DNA of 8,505 bases. Origin: Candidatus Nanopelagicales bacterium. GTDB taxonomy: Bacteria > Actinomycetota > Actinomycetes > S36-B12 > UBA10799. The stretch lies in NCBI GenBank assembly GCA_030699055.1, contig JAUYKX010000191.1, positions 1 through 8,505 of the forward strand, given 5' to 3'. The position numbers were made by a program, and so were the translations under genes. Shown here in pieces: positions 1 through 6,705 of the stretch; position 1 is the stretch's first letter; each line of letters starts with the position of its first letter. The notes beneath the pieces were generated by a model. It made no database searches. It had not been told where the DNA came from and saw nothing but the letters and a program-made list of their open reading frames with translations.

Positions 1-48
1 CAAGCGGTGCGCGCCGCACCAGGCATTCGTGGTATTGATCAGGGGTGA
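1..48 (+). CDS. Possible C-terminal end of an upstream gene (partial)
   Basis: One plus-strand frame is open from the window edge to a TGA at 46-48 and reads QAVRAAPGIRGIDQG. The stop overlaps the start of the next gene (GTG at 45, ATG at 48; the bases read GTGATG), a pattern typical of translationally coupled actinobacterial genes. That overlap is the main support. Fifteen codons are too few to assign a family. A second frame, ending with TGA at 36-38, is also open and cannot be excluded. Confidence 0.3.
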   Translation, partial: QAVRAAPGIRGIDQG

Positions 49-284
49 TGTCGAGTCGATTCCTTACCCTCGCTGATGTCGCCGACACCCTCAATATTTC
101 GGCCGCCCAGGCCTATGCCTTGGTCCGCAGTGGTGAACTTCGGGCAATCAAGATCGGCGGCAGGGGCCAATGGCGGGTGGAGGCGGCCCAGCTCGAGGCG
201 TACATCAATTCCGCGTACGAGCAAACCGCCGAGTTTGTCGCCTCCCATCCTTTCGGCCGGGAGGAGTCCGGCACCGAGTCGTGA
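48..284 (+). CDS. Excisionase/BldC-like helix-turn-helix DNA-binding protein
   Basis: A small (78 aa) DNA-binding protein of the MerR-like/excisionase HTH class (HTH_17 type), the fold also found in BldC. Residues about 5-55 form the winged helix: LTLADVADTLNIS is the first helix plus turn, AQAYALVRSGELRAIKIG the recognition helix and wing, and GQWRVEAAQLEAYI the last strand and helix. The G-RGQWRV wing is characteristic of the actinobacterial copies found near secA. The C-terminal 20-25 residues are acidic and probably disordered. The start is ATG 48 or the adjacent GTG 45. Both overlap the TGA of the presumed upstream frame, and an AGGGG lies only 2 nt before the ATG, closer than a normal Shine-Dalgarno. 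The gene converges on the 313-900 gene. It is probably a local transcription regulator; its targets are not known. Confidence 0.85.
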   Translation: MSSRFLTLADVADTLNISAAQAYALVRSGELRAIKIGGRGQWRVEAAQLEAYINSAYEQTAEFVASHPFGREESGTES

Positions 285-309
285 TGGCGCCGGTCGTGAT
301 GGCGCCGGT
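280..309. repeat. 15-bp perfect tandem duplication
   Basis: The 15-bp unit CGTGATGGCGCCGGT occurs twice head-to-tail at 280-294 and 295-309. The first copy covers the TGA stop (282-284) of the HTH gene. The repeat fills nearly the whole 28-bp gap to the stop of the convergent gene. Each unit contains the palindrome GGCGCC, so the two copies (286-291 and 301-306) could pair as a 6-bp hairpin with a 9-nt loop in either transcript. There is no T-tract, so a terminator role is only possible, not shown. Confidence 0.85.
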
Positions 310-312
310 CGA

Positions 313-900
313 TCAATGGACGCTGATCACCGATATCGCGCGGAAAGCCACGACCATCGACTCCGTCGACCCGGTGCCACGAGAGGTCTCCGGCTCCAGA
401 TCGAGGTGATCAGCGCCACATCTGAGGACTCGCCCCCGACACGTGTAGCCGTCTGACAGTTGGACCGAAACCAGTCGTCCGGCAGCCACCAACGACCGAA
501 TCGCCTCTTTCCAGGAAGACCCATCCGGAGCGCCACCGGAAGCCTTCGAACCGACACTCGTCCACTGCACCCGGTCTATCGCCGCGATGGCCACGAAACA
601 CCGACCCGCAGGCCCGGCAAGCGACGCCCACTCCTGGCCAACGGCCAATAACCGGCCCCGAATCCCGCTCGCACCGCGTGGTGAGATCGCGACCACCTCG
701 CCGATTCGTTCTGCCAGCCGGTCGGCCAACCCCAACCGCCCGTGCTCGACCCGGACCTGGTCGACCACCTGGGCATCGCGCTCTTCCGCCTCATCTGCGG
801 CGATCTGCGCCCAAGTGGAGGCGATCAATCGTTCCGCCTCGACTTCCGGATGGACCACCGGCCACCGGAGAGCCTGTTCGCCTTCATCCCGCTTGCCCAT
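313..900 (-). CDS. Uncharacterised actinobacterial protein, probable small beta-barrel repeats
   Basis: A 195-aa soluble protein with no signal peptide or membrane segment. I recognise it only as the type of conserved hypothetical often found beside the HTH gene near secA in actinobacteria. Residues about 19-65 are helical and acidic (AADEAEERDAQVVDQVRVEH). Two similar short beta-rich stretches follow. One is GEVVAISPRGASGIRGRLLAVGQ (about 67-89), which continues into EWASLAGPAGRCFVAIAAID. The other is GRLVSVQLSDGYTCRGRVLRCG (about 141-162), which continues into ADHLDLEPE. Both have the pattern 'hydrophobic strand, G-x-x-x-x-GRLL, x-x-G-x-x-h', which resembles an Sm/SH3-like barrel. No catalytic motif is visible. 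ATG 900 is preferred over TTG 903 because a GGGGG tract lies 4 nt upstream. The gene is transcribed away from the 1110-2314 unit across a shared 209-bp region and converges on the HTH gene. Confidence 0.75.
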   Translation of the reverse strand: MGKRDEGEQALRWPVVHPEVEAERLIASTWAQIAADEAEERDAQVVDQVRVEHGRLGLADRLAERIGEVVAISPRGASGIRGRLLAVGQEWASLAGPAGRCFVAIAAIDRVQWTSVGSKASGGAPDGSSWKEAIRSLVAAGRLVSVQLSDGYTCRGRVLRCGADHLDLEPETSRGTGSTESMVVAFRAISVISVH

Positions 901-1001
901 CAAGCCCCCGTATCGATTCGACGAGTCATGGCCTGGCTGCCCGGATTCACCCGCCTGACTCGCGACAAAGCGCGTGCGCGCCCACAGTAAATCAGGCTCA
1001 C

Positions 1002-1031
1002 TTGACGAGACACCGCCGTCTCGTCTATAAC
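1002..1031 (+). promoter_or_regulatory. Sigma-70-type promoter for the 1110-2314 operon
   Basis: TTGACG (1002-1007) and TATAAC (1026-1031) each match 5 of 6 consensus bases for the principal actinobacterial sigma factor. They are 18 bp apart, within the normal range. Transcription should begin near 1037-1040, giving a leader of about 70 nt before the ATG at 1110. It is the clearest promoter in the window. Confidence 0.7.
1004..1025. promoter_or_regulatory. Operator-like perfect palindrome inside the promoter spacer
   Basis: GACGAGAC (1004-1011), six bases (ACCGCC), then GTCTCGTC (1018-1025) form a perfect 8-bp inverted repeat. It occupies the space between the promoter elements exactly: the left arm includes the last four bases of the -35 and the right arm ends on the base before the -10. 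A dimeric protein bound here would block RNA polymerase, so a repressor site is the natural reading. As RNA it would be a hairpin, but it lies upstream of the predicted start. The binding protein is unknown. Confidence 0.65.
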
Positions 1032-1053
1032 GGGCTACCGCGTGTTTTCATAG

Positions 1054-1073
1054 GCAAACGCACGCAAACGCAC
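1054..1073. repeat. 10-bp direct repeats in the leader
   Basis: GCAAACGCAC occurs twice without a gap (1054-1063, 1064-1073), followed by a weaker third copy (ACCAACGCC, 1074-1082). The period of 10 bp puts the copies on the same face of the DNA helix. They lie just downstream of the predicted transcription start and before the ribosome binding site (GGGGGA, 1101-1106). They could be sites for a protein that binds direct repeats, or a chance micro-duplication. Confidence 0.6.
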
Positions 1074-1109
1074 ACCAACGCCGGTGCGCGAGCTGAAAAT
1101 GGGGGAAAC

Positions 1110-1625
1110 ATGATCAATAGTGCCGCATTCGACCATCTCCTGAGTCAGATCTTGGCCATCTTGGCTGGCGCCTACTTCGGTCGAGCCGCCTTGGGCGGAC
1201 TCCTCTGGCTGATTGCCTCGACACCCGGTCGACTCGGTGCGGCCTGTCATCGGGCCTCATTGCGGATCACCCCAGCGCTCGTGAAACGCACCGCTGCCAC
1301 CCTGGTCAGCGCGGTTGGCGTGGCGGCTGTAGCCAGCACCGGCATGTCCCACGCGATGACCATCGACCGCACGCCTGCCGCTGAACTGCCAGCTCAGCCG
1401 AAGACGGACCTCGACTCGGCGAAATCCGCAGCGAAAGCGATGTTCTCGCCGCTGGTCGACCGAGTTCCGCGAACGAAGCCGCCGCGACCCCCTCGAGATC
1501 TTGCGGACATCGATGTTCACCTCGACCGGGCTCCGCGCCCCGCAATGAACGCCAGTGTGAACGCGGTCGTGAACCCGGGCATGAACCACCGGCAGTGTCT
1601 CGATGGACAACGGGTGACGACATGA
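1110..1625 (+). CDS. Small membrane protein with proline-rich tail, near secA
   Basis: A 171-aa protein with two hydrophobic segments, about residues 10-37 (LLSQILAILAGAYFGRAALGG onward) and 61-82 (TAATLVSAVGVAAVAS). They are joined by a basic loop, GRLGAACHRASLRITPALVKR. The tail is hydrophilic and proline-rich (RTKPPRPPRDLADID) and probably lies outside the membrane. The 'two helices plus R-x-TPALV-R loop' pattern resembles N-termini of actinobacterial proteins encoded just before Rv3235-family genes, which often end in a LysM peptidoglycan-binding domain. No LysM domain is recognisable here: the protein ends soon after a short four-residue repeat (MNAS/VNAV/VNPG/MNHR). It may be a shortened relative. 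ATG 1110 is chosen because GGGGGA lies 3 nt upstream and the promoter is 80 bp away. The stop overlaps the next start as ATGA. Function unknown. Confidence 0.7.
   Translation: MINSAAFDHLLSQILAILAGAYFGRAALGGLLWLIASTPGRLGAACHRASLRITPALVKRTAATLVSAVGVAAVASTGMSHAMTIDRTPAAELPAQPKTDLDSAKSAAKAMFSPLVDRVPRTKPPRPPRDLADIDVHLDRAPRPAMNASVNAVVNPGMNHRQCLDGQRVTT
1545..1592 (+). repeat. Four imperfect 12-bp in-frame repeats
   Basis: Units start at 1545, 1557, 1569 and 1581. All begin (A/G)TGAAC and vary at the 3' half. They encode MNAS, VNAV, VNPG and MNHR near the C-terminus of the 171-aa membrane protein. The conserved part is the TGAAC core, so the repeat shows more clearly in DNA than in protein. Confidence 0.65.
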
Positions 1626-2314
1626 ATCACACCGCCTTGAGTGTTGCTACGGAGTCATCCGACAGTCCACAACTCACCGCGATCCCCGCGGATACATCGC
1701 CGGCAGTCGCCCCGCGTCGCTTGCGAGTCAGCGCCTGCCCGAGCCCATGGCCGGTTACGCCGTCGAGTACCCACGACAACGGACGACGGGCCCAATCCGC
1801 TCGACAGGGCGAACTGGATCTGGAACTGGTCATGCCCACCGGGCTGGTCGGCGCTCCCCGCCCGGCCCTGCGCCAGGTTAACCGCACACCGGATTCCGCC
1901 GGTCGCGCCTTGAACCGACGACTATCGACGCAACCCACTCGGCCCGGCGTGGACGATATTGACGACTTCAGTGAACGCCGGGCGACCCCGACCCGCGAAT
2001 TACCCGAACCCGTCGCCTGGTCTGCCCGACTGGCCCAAGCCATCGTCGAGGCGCGGTCCGGGATTCGCTCACCTCAGCAACTGTCGCGTTGGACGACGCG
2101 AGCCATTCTGACGGACTTGAGAGCAGCGCACCGCTCGGTTCGCGAGCGCGAAGCCATCCAGGTACGAGTTCGCAGCGTGCATGCCAGCCAACCGGCTGAC
2201 GGGGTTGTCGAGGCGACGGCCGTCGTCTCCTGGGGGACGCGGCACCGGGCCCTGGCCCTCCGAATGGAAGGGTGGGACGGCAAGTGGATCTGCGTCAGTG
2301 CCGACCTGGTTTGA
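1622..2314 (+). CDS. Rv3235 family protein (DUF6459)
   Basis: A 230-aa cytosolic protein of an actinobacterial family with no known function. The N-terminal 125 residues are low-complexity, rich in Ser, Pro, Thr and Arg, and poorly conserved in type. The family domain is the C-terminal 100 residues: [27 protein letters not shown] (about 133-159), then a strand pair [22 protein letters not shown] (about 181-202) and the end [21 protein letters not shown]. This order (W-x-x-RL-x-QA helix, QL-x-RWTT, PADGV-E-A-VV, RALALR-EG-DG-W) matches what I know of the family. Start ATG 1622 overlaps the previous TGA (1623-1625), which implies translational coupling; GTG 1595 is less likely. The last 20 bp overlap the 3' end of secA on the other strand. 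The fold looks like a SnoaL/NTF2-type cone, but that is a guess. Confidence 0.88.
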   Translation: MNHTALSVATESSDSPQLTAIPADTSPAVAPRRLRVSACPSPWPVTPSSTHDNGRRAQSARQGELDLELVMPTGLVGAPRPALRQVNRTPDSAGRALNRRLSTQPTRPGVDDIDDFSERRATPTRELPEPVAWSARLAQAIVEARSGIRSPQQLSRWTTRAILTDLRAAHRSVREREAIQVRVRSVHASQPADGVVEATAVVSWGTRHRALALRMEGWDGKWICVSADLV

Positions 2315-5195
2315 CCGAGTCGGCCCGACCCCTGCTCCGCGGGTCCCCGTGACACCGCTTGTACTTGCGGCCCGATCCGCACGGGCATGGCGCGTTTCGC
2401 GACACATTCGCGTACCCGGGTTCGCCGTCGGAACCGCCCGCTACCGGAGTCGAGCCATCAACGGAAGCGCCCACCGGGTTTGCCCGCGCCGCCGAATGTT
2501 GCACGGTCCCGTCTTCCGCCGGCGCGGTGTACTGCAGGGCCGCCGGTCGTTCCGGGGTAAGCCCCGGAGCGGCAACATGCGGGTGGTGCTTTCCAGGTTC
2601 CGTCTCCCGGTCCGGGGCGCCGGCAGCGTCAGGGCTCAGGGCCGGCCGAGACTCGTCCTCCTCCGGGGGTTCTTCCTCAGTGTCCTCGCCGGTAACCGTG
2701 ACATCGACGTTGAACAGGTAGCCGACAACCTCTTCCTTGATCGAATCCATCATCCCCTGGAAGAGGTCGAACCCCTCACGCTGGTACTCGACTAGTGGAT
2801 CCCGCTGGGCCATCGCCCGCAGACCGATGCCCTCCTGCAGGTAATCCATCTCGTACAGGTGTTCCCGCCATTTCCGGTCGAGCACCGACAGGACGACACG
2901 CCGCTCGAGCTCGCGCAGGACTTCGGCACCGAGGGTTTCCTCTCGCGCGTCGTACGCCTGCTGGATGTCTTCCTGCAACTCCTCGATCAGGTACTCGCGA
3001 CTCAGGCTCCCCCGACCGCCACCGGCCCGCTCCTCGAGGTCCTCCACCTCCACACTGATCGGGTACAGAGCCCGCATCTGGGTCCAGAGGACATCCAGGT
3101 CCCACTCCTCCGGGTACCCCTCGAGCGTGGCCTGGGTGACAGCGCCGACCACGGCATCGTCGATAAACGTCCGAATCTGGTCCTGAAGATCCTCTCCCTC
3201 CAACACCCGATGCCGTTCGCCGTAAATAACCAGCCGCTGCCGATTCAGAACCTCGTCATATTTCAGGACATTCTTCCGGATCTCGAAGTTCTGCGCCTCC
3301 ACCTGGCTCTGCGCACTTTGAATGGCGCGTGTGACCATCTTGGCTTCGATCGGCACGTCATCGGGCACGTTGAACCGACTGAGGAAGGCCTCGACCAAAC
3401 CGGCATTGAACCGTCTCATCAATTCGTCGTTCAAGGACAGATAGAACCTGGTCTCACCCGGATCCCCCTGGCGGGCGGAGCGACCCCGCAACTGGTTGTC
3501 GATCCGGCGCGACTCGTGCCGCTCGGTGCCCAGCACGTACAGTCCTCCGAGATCGACAACCTCGCCATGCTCGTCTGACACGGCCCGCTGTTGATCGGCC
3601 AGCGCTTCCGGCCAAGCCTGCTCATATTCCTCGGGCGTATCGGCGGGTGAAAGCCCCCGGCGGGCCAGCTCCTGGGCGGCACGAACTTCCGGATTGCCGC
3701 CGAGCATGATGTCGGTACCGCGACCGGCCATATTCGTCGCCACCGTGACTGAGCCCCTCCGCCCCGCCTCAGCAATGATCGCTGCTTCCCGGTGGTGGTT
3801 CTTGGCGTTCAACACCTCATGTTTGACTCCCGCCCGACGCAACATGCCCGACAGAAGTTCGCTCTTCTCCACACTAGTCGTGCCAACCAGGATCGGCTGT
3901 CCAAGCTCATTGCGCTCGGCGATGTCATCGACCACGGCGAGGAACTTGGCGTCCTCGGACCGATACACCAGATCCGGCCGATCCTGACGAATGTTGGGCT
4001 GGTTGGTCGGTATCGGAACTACACCGATTTTGTATATCTGGTTGAACTCGGCCGCCTCGGTCATGGCCGTGCCGGTCATGCCCGACAGCTTGCTGTAGAG
4101 GCGGAAAAAGTTCTGCAAAGTGATCGTGGCCAGCGTCTGATTCTCGGCCTTGATCTCGACGCCTTCCTTGGCCTCGATCGCCTGGTGCAGTCCCTCGTTG
4201 TAGCGGCGCCCGGACAGTATGCGCCCGGTGTGTTCATCGACGATCAGAACTTCTCCGTCCATGATCACGTAGTCCTTGTCGCGCTTGAACAACTCCTTCG
4301 CCTTGATGGCGTTGTTCAAGAACCCGACCAGCGAGGTGTTCACCGTCTCGTACAGGTTGTCGATACCGAGCCAATCCTCGGTTCGCTCGACACCTTCCTC
4401 GAGAATTCCCACCGTGCGCTTCTTGGGATCCACCTCGTAATCACGGTCGGATTCGAGCCTACGCACCAACTTGGCGAAATCCGCGTACCACTTCGGGGAT
4501 TGATCGGCAGGCCCCGAAATGATCAACGGGGTTCGCGCCTCGTCGATGAGAATCGAGTCCACCTCGTCGACGATCGCGTAGCTGTGCCCACGCTGAACCA
4601 TCTCGTCGGTCGACCACGCCATGTTGTCCCGCAGGTAGTCGAAACCGAATTCGTTGTTGGTGCCATAGGTAATGTCCGCGGCATAGGCGACCCGCCGCTG
4701 GGGGGGAGTCAGCTCGGAGAGGATGCAACCGACCTCCAGCCCGAGGAATCGATGTACCCGTCCCATCCACTCGGAGTCGCGCTCGGCGAGGTAGTCGTTA
4801 ACCGTGATGATGTGCACGCCACCACCAGGCAAAGCGTTCAAGTAAGCGGGAAGCGTCGACACGAGGGTCTTCCCCTCACCAGTCTTCATCTCGGCGATAT
4901 TCCCCAGGTGGAGCGCCGCGCCACCCATTATCTGCACGTCATAGTGACGCTGTCCGAGGGTCCGGCGGGCCGCTTCCCTCACCGTGGCGAACGCCTCGGG
5001 CAACAACTCGTCCAGCGTCTCCCCCTCGGCCAACCGCTCCCGGAACTGCGCGGTCATCGCCTTGAGCTCAGCGTCGGACAAGGTCTCGAAGTCGGGCTCC
5101 AGGCTGTTCACCTGTTGGGTGATCGCCTTCAGGCGTCGAAGAATCTTGCCTTCACCGGCACGAAGGATCTTATTGAACAACTCCACGCGCGCCAT
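2295..5195 (-). CDS. secA: Preprotein translocase ATPase subunit SecA
   Basis: The ATP-driven motor that pushes unfolded preproteins through the SecYEG channel; peripheral at the inner face of the membrane. At 966 aa it is slightly longer than E. coli SecA (901). Walker A ([14 protein letters not shown] at 106-110) and Walker B (DEVDS at 210-214), with [11 protein letters not shown] after it, form nucleotide-binding domain 1. The preprotein cross-linking domain follows, and then ATPase motifs [16 protein letters not shown] and [23 protein letters not shown] of domain 2. The helical scaffold and wing ([28 protein letters not shown]) come next, followed by an acidic, low-complexity linker of about 80 residues. 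The tail is a complete zinc-binding SEC-C motif ([13 protein letters not shown]; Cys937, Cys939, Cys948, His949), used for SecB or ribosome contact. ATG 5195 ([17 protein letters not shown]) is the start by family alignment; no good Shine-Dalgarno precedes it, and in-frame starts at 5270 and 5279 would add 25-28 atypical residues. Last gene of the comF-hpf-regulator-secA run; all key residues are intact. Confidence 0.97.
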   Translation of the reverse strand: MARVELFNKILRAGEGKILRRLKAITQQVNSLEPDFETLSDAELKAMTAQFRERLAEGETLDELLPEAFATVREAARRTLGQRHYDVQIMGGAALHLGNIAEMKTGEGKTLVSTLPAYLNALPGGGVHIITVNDYLAERDSEWMGRVHRFLGLEVGCILSELTPPQRRVAYAADITYGTNNEFGFDYLRDNMAWSTDEMVQRGHSYAIVDEVDSILIDEARTPLIISGPADQSPKWYADFAKLVRRLESDRDYEVDPKKRTVGILEEGVERTEDWLGIDNLYETVNTSLVGFLNNAIKAKELFKRDKDYVIMDGEVLIVDEHTGRILSGRRYNEGLHQAIEAKEGVEIKAENQTLATITLQNFFRLYSKLSGMTGTAMTEAAEFNQIYKIGVVPIPTNQPNIRQDRPDLVYRSEDAKFLAVVDDIAERNELGQPILVGTTSVEKSELLSGMLRRAGVKHEVLNAKNHHREAAIIAEAGRRGSVTVATNMAGRGTDIMLGGNPEVRAAQELARRGLSPADTPEEYEQAWPEALADQQRAVSDEHGEVVDLGGLYVLGTERHESRRIDNQLRGRSARQGDPGETRFYLSLNDELMRRFNAGLVEAFLSRFNVPDDVPIEAKMVTRAIQSAQSQVEAQNFEIRKNVLKYDEVLNRQRLVIYGERHRVLEGEDLQDQIRTFIDDAVVGAVTQATLEGYPEEWDLDVLWTQMRALYPISVEVEDLEERAGGGRGSLSREYLIEELQEDIQQAYDAREETLGAEVLRELERRVVLSVLDRKWREHLYEMDYLQEGIGLRAMAQRDPLVEYQREGFDLFQGMMDSIKEEVVGYLFNVDVTVTGEDTEEEPPEEDESRPALSPDAAGAPDRETEPGKHHPHVAAPGLTPERPAALQYTAPAEDGTVQHSAARANPVGASVDGSTPVAGGSDGEPGYANVSRNAPCPCGSGRKYKRCHGDPRSRGRADSVKPGRH

Positions 5196-5287
5196 CGTAC
5201 GCAGTCGGGACCCACCAACGATCGGCGGAGATCGAGCCCGATCCACACGACCACTCACCCGAGGCGGCATCGGAGGCAACGAAACCT
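5196..5287 (-). promoter_or_regulatory. secA leader / gap after the response regulator gene
   Basis: Ninety-two bases separate the regulator stop from the preferred secA ATG. I see no promoter with both elements and no terminator. A short inverted repeat (GATCG at 5230-5234, CGATC at 5239-5243, 4-nt loop) lies 35-48 nt upstream of the ATG. The only G-rich stretch (GGTGGG on the minus strand) is about 15 nt before the ATG, too far for a standard ribosome binding site. Confidence 0.35.
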
Positions 5288-6013
5288 TCAGCGACCGGCT
5301 CCGGGCCGGGACGACCAGGCTCTGGAGCGGAGCAGCCCGACCCGACTTCCCTTCGCGACGGCTTCCGTACGAGACGTCACACCCAGCTTGTAGTGAATTC
5401 GTCGCATGTGGTTCTTGACGGTGTTCTCGCTGATGTGCAATCGCAAGCCGATATCTCGATTCGACAGGCCCTCGGCTACAAGTTCCAACACCTCGACCTC
5501 GCGCCCGGACAGGCCACCGAATGTCGACCCCAACACACGTTGTCGCCCGACCTGGGATAGCGCATCCATCATCAGGCCACTCAACGCCGACGAAACAAAT
5601 TCCCGACCACTCAGAACAGTTTCGACGGCCAAAATTAGATCAGCTTCTCCGACCGAACGCGGGAGGACGCCGGACACGCCGGCTTGAGCGAGCTCGGCAG
5701 CTTCCAGGGCCGAATCAAACTCGATCAACATGATCGCTCGAATACCCGGCAAACGAGCGTGCAAGGTATTCCACATTTCCAGCCAGGGGCGCCAGTCCGC
5801 TGCTCCGATCACCACCAGGTCGATAGGGCGATCCGTTGAACAAGCCAGCACCCGCGTGGTCAAAGGGTCGCAAACTGCTACTTCCAGATCAGCGCGTGAG
5901 GCCAGCACCGCCGCAATACCTCGCGCCAGCAGCGGATAGTCGTCTGCAATAAGAATCTGCCGCAGCTCGCCGTCTGATGCGACAGAGCGCCTATCCGGCG
6001 GAGCCACCCGCAT
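5288..6013 (-). CDS. LuxR/NarL-type response regulator with degenerate receiver
   Basis: A 241-aa transcription factor of the NarL/FixJ architecture. The receiver domain spans about residues 18-135 and starts with [13 protein letters not shown], which keeps the acidic pair (Asp24, Asp25). The phospho-acceptor position, expected five residues after the Asp of DLVVI as in D-L-I-L-L-D of NarL, is Gly70. The conserved Thr/Ser is Ile97 (AIMLIEF) and the conserved Lys is Arg119 (GVLPRS), so normal aspartyl phosphorylation is unlikely. The LuxR-type HTH is intact at about 166-228: [22 protein letters not shown], then [19 protein letters not shown]. No histidine kinase gene is present. ATG 6013 lies 23 bp inside hpf, with CAGGG 4 nt upstream, which suggests coupled translation; GTG 6007 is an alternative. 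The gene sits between hpf and secA, and orphan regulators at this position are plausible elsewhere in actinobacteria. DNA targets unknown. Confidence 0.93.
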   Translation of the reverse strand: MRVAPPDRRSVASDGELRQILIADDYPLLARGIAAVLASRADLEVAVCDPLTTRVLACSTDRPIDLVVIGAADWRPWLEMWNTLHARLPGIRAIMLIEFDSALEAAELAQAGVSGVLPRSVGEADLILAVETVLSGREFVSSALSGLMMDALSQVGRQRVLGSTFGGLSGREVEVLELVAEGLSNRDIGLRLHISENTVKNHMRRIHYKLGVTSRTEAVAKGSRVGLLRSRAWSSRPGAGR

Positions 6014-6650
6014 CGACCCTGATCAGGCCGTAGTCGTAGCCGCGGCGCCGATACACAACAGCCGGAGCCGACGTCTCAGCCTCGACGAAGAGGAAGAAGT
6101 CGTGTCCGACCAGTTCCATCTCCGTCACGGCCTGCTCCACGGTCATCGGTTGCGTCTGATGCATCTTTTCCCGCACGACCACTGGGCCATCCTCGAAGAC
6201 CGGGATCCCGTCCTCAAGCGGAATATCAGGCAGCTCGGCCGAATCGGTCTGATCCTTGATGGCGGTCGGACTGCCGATCTCCAGGTCACCGGGCTCCCAG
6301 ATCTGGGCCGCCAGTCGCTCGGTGGCCTTCCCGTGGCGATGGAATCGGTGCCGATCTGCCTGGCGGCGCAAGCGCTCCTCCAGGCGTGAGTAAGCCCGGT
6401 CCAAGGCGGCGTACTTGTCCGGGGCTGCGGCTTCGGCCCGAATCACCGGCCCCTTGCCTCGACACGTGAGTTCAACCTCGAAGGCCCGATCAGCCAACCG
6501 GGGGTTGGTTTCCTTGGATACCTCGACGTCGATCTGTCGAAGCGGAACCCCGAACTTCCCGACGCGCGCCAATTTCTCATTCACATGCTCCCGAAACCGC
6601 GCTGAAAGATCTACGTGCCGAGCTTTGACCACGATGTCAGGGCCATTCAT
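5991..6650 (-). CDS. hpf: Long-form ribosome hibernation promoting factor
   Basis: A 219-aa protein that binds the 30S decoding region and joins two 70S ribosomes into inactive 100S dimers in stationary phase or stress. The N-terminal S30AE/YfiA domain covers about residues 1-105 (DIVVKARHVDLSARFREHV, the ERLRRQADR helix and the basic HRFHRHGK patch). A linker of about 50 acidic residues follows. The C-terminal dimerisation domain, about 155-213, reads VVVREKMHQTQPMTVEQAVTEM-LVGHDFFLF and VVYRRRGYDYGLI. The presence of both domains and the length mark the long form. ATG 6650 is set by a perfect AGGAGG 9 nt upstream and by family alignment. The same order (ComF homologue, HPF, SecA) is known in mycobacteria. 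The 3' end overlaps the response regulator gene. Confidence 0.96.
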   Translation of the reverse strand: MNGPDIVVKARHVDLSARFREHVNEKLARVGKFGVPLRQIDVEVSKETNPRLADRAFEVELTCRGKGPVIRAEAAAPDKYAALDRAYSRLEERLRRQADRHRFHRHGKATERLAAQIWEPGDLEIGSPTAIKDQTDSAELPDIPLEDGIPVFEDGPVVVREKMHQTQPMTVEQAVTEMELVGHDFFLFVEAETSAPAVVYRRRGYDYGLIRVDAGGSAG

Positions 6651-6659
6651 GGGATCCAA

Positions 6660-6665
6660 CCTCCT
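6660..6665 (-). promoter_or_regulatory. Perfect Shine-Dalgarno of hpf
   Basis: CCTCCT on the plus strand reads AGGAGG on the coding strand, 9 nt before the hpf ATG (6650). It settles the hpf start against the upstream in-frame starts and is the strongest ribosome binding site in the window. The 55-bp gap to the comF-like stop (6706) shows no convincing promoter of its own. Confidence 0.85.
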
Positions 6666-6705
6666 CGCCAGTCCGTTCTTTGGACACGCTATCCGCCTAA
6701 CCACC

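Larger units (their letters stand above)
901..1109. promoter_or_regulatory. Divergent intergenic control region
   Basis: This 209-bp region lies between the starts of the 313-900 gene (leftward) and the 1110-1625 gene (rightward). Rightward it holds a strong promoter, a palindrome and direct repeats, listed separately. For the leftward gene I see a G-rich ribosome binding site (C-tract at 904-909 on the plus strand) but no convincing -35/-10 pair. A half-site-like GACGAGTC at 920-927 matches 7 of 8 bases of the palindrome arm. No small gene is apparent; the open frame running through it in phase with the 1110 gene appears to be incidental. Confidence 0.6.

Noticed and set aside
678..1109. In-frame N-terminal extension of the 1110 membrane protein
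   Set aside because: The extension overlaps the 313-900 gene, is Pro/Arg/Ser-rich shadow sequence and would start upstream of the promoter at 1002-1031.
1595..1621. Upstream GTG start for the Rv3235-family gene
   Set aside because: ATG 1622 gives the standard ATGA overlap with the preceding stop; the extra nine residues have no family support.
5196..5279. SecA with a 28-residue N-terminal extension
   Set aside because: The extra residues are Pro/Arg/Ser-rich and unlike any SecA N-terminus; alignment places the start at [17 protein letters not shown], although the weak ribosome binding site leaves some doubt.
3792..5393. Long plus-strand open frame (533 codons) opposite secA
   Set aside because: It is antisense to a fully supported secA, its translation is rich in Leu, Arg, His and Val without any domain, and long mirror frames are common in GC-rich genes.
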